In this document: one piece after another, positions 33,939 through 34,977 of the stretch
How positions within the stretch are numbered: the stretch's first letter is position 1
Layout: each line of letters begins with the position of its first letter
Assembly: GCA_016869915.1 (NCBI GenBank)
Contig: VGDA01000002.1
Span: forward strand, 1 to 34,977
From: Alphaproteobacteria bacterium
GTDB taxonomy: Bacteria; Pseudomonadota; Alphaproteobacteria; CACIAM-22H2
DNA: 34,977 nucleotides
Direction: 5' to 3'
Position numbers and translations under genes: made by a program
Notes under the pieces: model-generated
Told to the model about the DNA's origin: nothing
Database searches by the model: none
Seen by the model: the letters and a program-made list of their open reading frames with translations, nothing else

Positions 33939-34977
33939 TCAGAACCGCGAGCCGGTCGCCGGCACCGGCCCGATCCTGAATCCCTCGGGCAGCGGGTCGT
34001 CGTGGTCCAGGACGAAGTTGTGGAAGCCCGTGATCCAGGCCCGGCCCTCGACCCGTGGCACGACATAGGTGATGCCGCCGCGCGTCTCGGCGCGGATCGG
34101 CGTGCCGGTGAAGTACGTGCCGAGCACGCCCTCGAAGCGGCGCGACTGGCCGAGCGCGATCTCGCCGCGCCCGTGCAGGAGCGCGGTGCGCGCCGAGGTG
34201 CCGGTGCCGCAGGGGCTGCGGTCGAGCGATCCCGGCGGGCAGAGGATCGTCTGCCGGTAGTCGCCCGTCGTCGTGCGCGCCGAGGTGAAGAGCACCTGGT
34301 AGCAGACGTCGATGTCCGGACGCTCCGGATGGACGACCTTCAGCTGCTCGCCGACCGCGGCGCGGATGCGCCGCCAGGCGGAGATCAGCGCCGCGTCGTT
34401 GTGCGGGCTCAGCTCCAGGCCGATCGCGTCGGCGTCGACGAAGCAGTAGAAGTCGCCGCCATAGGCGATGTCGACGAGGATGCGGCCGATGCCCTCCACC
34501 TCGAGCGGCGCGGCGCGCATGAGCTCGAAGCTCTCGACGTTGTCGAAGTACGTTGTCGAAGTAGACGGAGCGCGGCGCGCCGCCGGAGACCCGCACGTGG
34601 CAGGTGACGAGGCCGGCCGGCGTGTCGAAGCGCACCACCGTCTCGGGCTCGACGACGGGCACCATCCCGGTCGCGACGACGGTCGTCGCCGTGCCGATGA
34701 TGCAGTGGCCGCACATCGGCACGTACTCGTCCTGCTCCATGATGACGACGGAGAAATCCGCGCCCGGGCCCTGCGGGGGCAGGAGCAGGACCGAGCACAT
34801 CATGCCGCTGCCGCGCGGCTCGAAGTTGAGCATGCGTCGCAGCGCGTCGTCGTTGCGCCAGAGCCAGGCGCGCTTGTCGAGGAGCGTCGCGCCGGGCGGG
34901 ACCGGGACGCCACCGACGATCACGCGCGTCGGGTTGCCCTCCGTGTGGGAGTCGACGGTGTTGATGGTACGCCGGAA
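33939..34977 (-). CDS. Proline racemase family protein, 5' end cut by window, frameshifted as written
   Basis: The gene runs off the right edge; the visible part starts RRTINTVDSHTEGNPTR, within a few residues of the usual start. A 13-bp duplication (34537-34563) shifts the frame; removing one copy gives 341 visible residues, near full length. The two active-site cysteines of racemases/epimerases are present, in MCGHC and SPCGTGT. Trans-3-hydroxyproline dehydratases usually have Thr at the second site, so a racemase or 4-hydroxyproline epimerase type activity is more likely. It lies three bases upstream of the mutase-like gene and is the first visible gene of the minus-strand operon; more genes may lie beyond the window. 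Confidence 0.85.
34537..34563 (-). repeat. 13-bp tandem duplication, frameshifting
   Basis: ACGTTGTCGAAGT occurs at 34537-34549 and again at 34550-34562, with a further matching base. It shifts the frame of the proline racemase family gene within the FDNVESFEL region. Confidence 0.93.

Noticed and set aside
30718..34923. Apparent 1400-codon gene joining proline racemase and ceramidase-like parts
   Set aside because: The link arises from the 13-bp frameshift and then a shadow frame over the mutase-like gene. The middle is Arg-rich nonsense.
1..34977. Mobile elements, CRISPR arrays, tRNA and rRNA genes
   Set aside because: No transposase or integrase motifs, no regularly spaced repeats, and no tRNA- or rRNA-like sequence were found. 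The tandem repeats are adjacent pairs, not arrays.

Overview
The window is very GC-rich (roughly 70 percent by eye), densely coded on both strands, and has short intergenic gaps and many ATGA start/stop overlaps. Gene content (polyamine-type ABC importer, acyl-CoA enzymes, mandelate-racemase-type enolase, NarL-type regulator, paired cyclophilins) suggests a heterotrophic alphaproteobacterium, perhaps Rhodospirillales-like. That placement is inference only. No rRNA, tRNA, insertion sequence or CRISPR array was seen.

Layout. (1) 157-4960, plus: a four-gene Gld-like ABC export operon (ATPase, ABC-2 permease, GldG-like protein, DUF4340-like protein). (2) 4988-6817, minus: two coupled cyclophilins and a NarL/FixJ response regulator. 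(3) 7110-8138, plus: galE. (4) 8149-14086, minus: a tightly coupled catabolic operon (amidohydrolase, FAD-linked oxidase, tandem alpha/beta-hydrolase fusion, acyl-CoA synthetase), divergent from an acyl-CoA dehydrogenase (14223-15432, plus). (5) 15448-18873: alanine dehydrogenase (minus), SDR and class III aminotransferase (plus). (6) 18928-24404, plus: an HMG-CoA-lyase-like enzyme and a complete potD-A-B-C-type importer. (7) 24412-26314, minus: a small possible winged-helix protein, a RutD-like hydrolase and a cupin. (8) 26392-28491, plus: an amidase and an unknown secreted protein. (9) 28504-34977, minus: an AstE/AspA-type deacylase, MR/MLE-type enolase, neutral-ceramidase-like protein, B12-dependent mutase-like protein and proline-racemase-family protein. 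Region 9 is one coupled operon that I cannot match to a known pathway and is the best candidate here for an undescribed metabolic system.

A second, structural signal runs through the whole window. At least twelve loci carry a direct tandem duplication of 11 to 153 bp, with the two copies adjacent. Six of them shift the reading frame, and removing one copy restores a normal-length gene each time. In the three longest, the copies differ by a few mostly synonymous changes. That pattern looks like unmerged overlaps between strain variants in a metagenome assembly rather than ordinary gene decay. Gene calls below therefore give both the coordinates as written and the repaired product.

Functionally, regions 4 to 9 read as uptake and stepwise breakdown of amines, amides and acyl compounds: import (potD-A-B-C), amide or ester cleavage (amidase, hydrolases, deacylase), transamination or oxidative deamination (aminotransferase, alanine dehydrogenase), and acyl-CoA processing (ligase, dehydrogenase, lyase). 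The actual substrates cannot be read from sequence.
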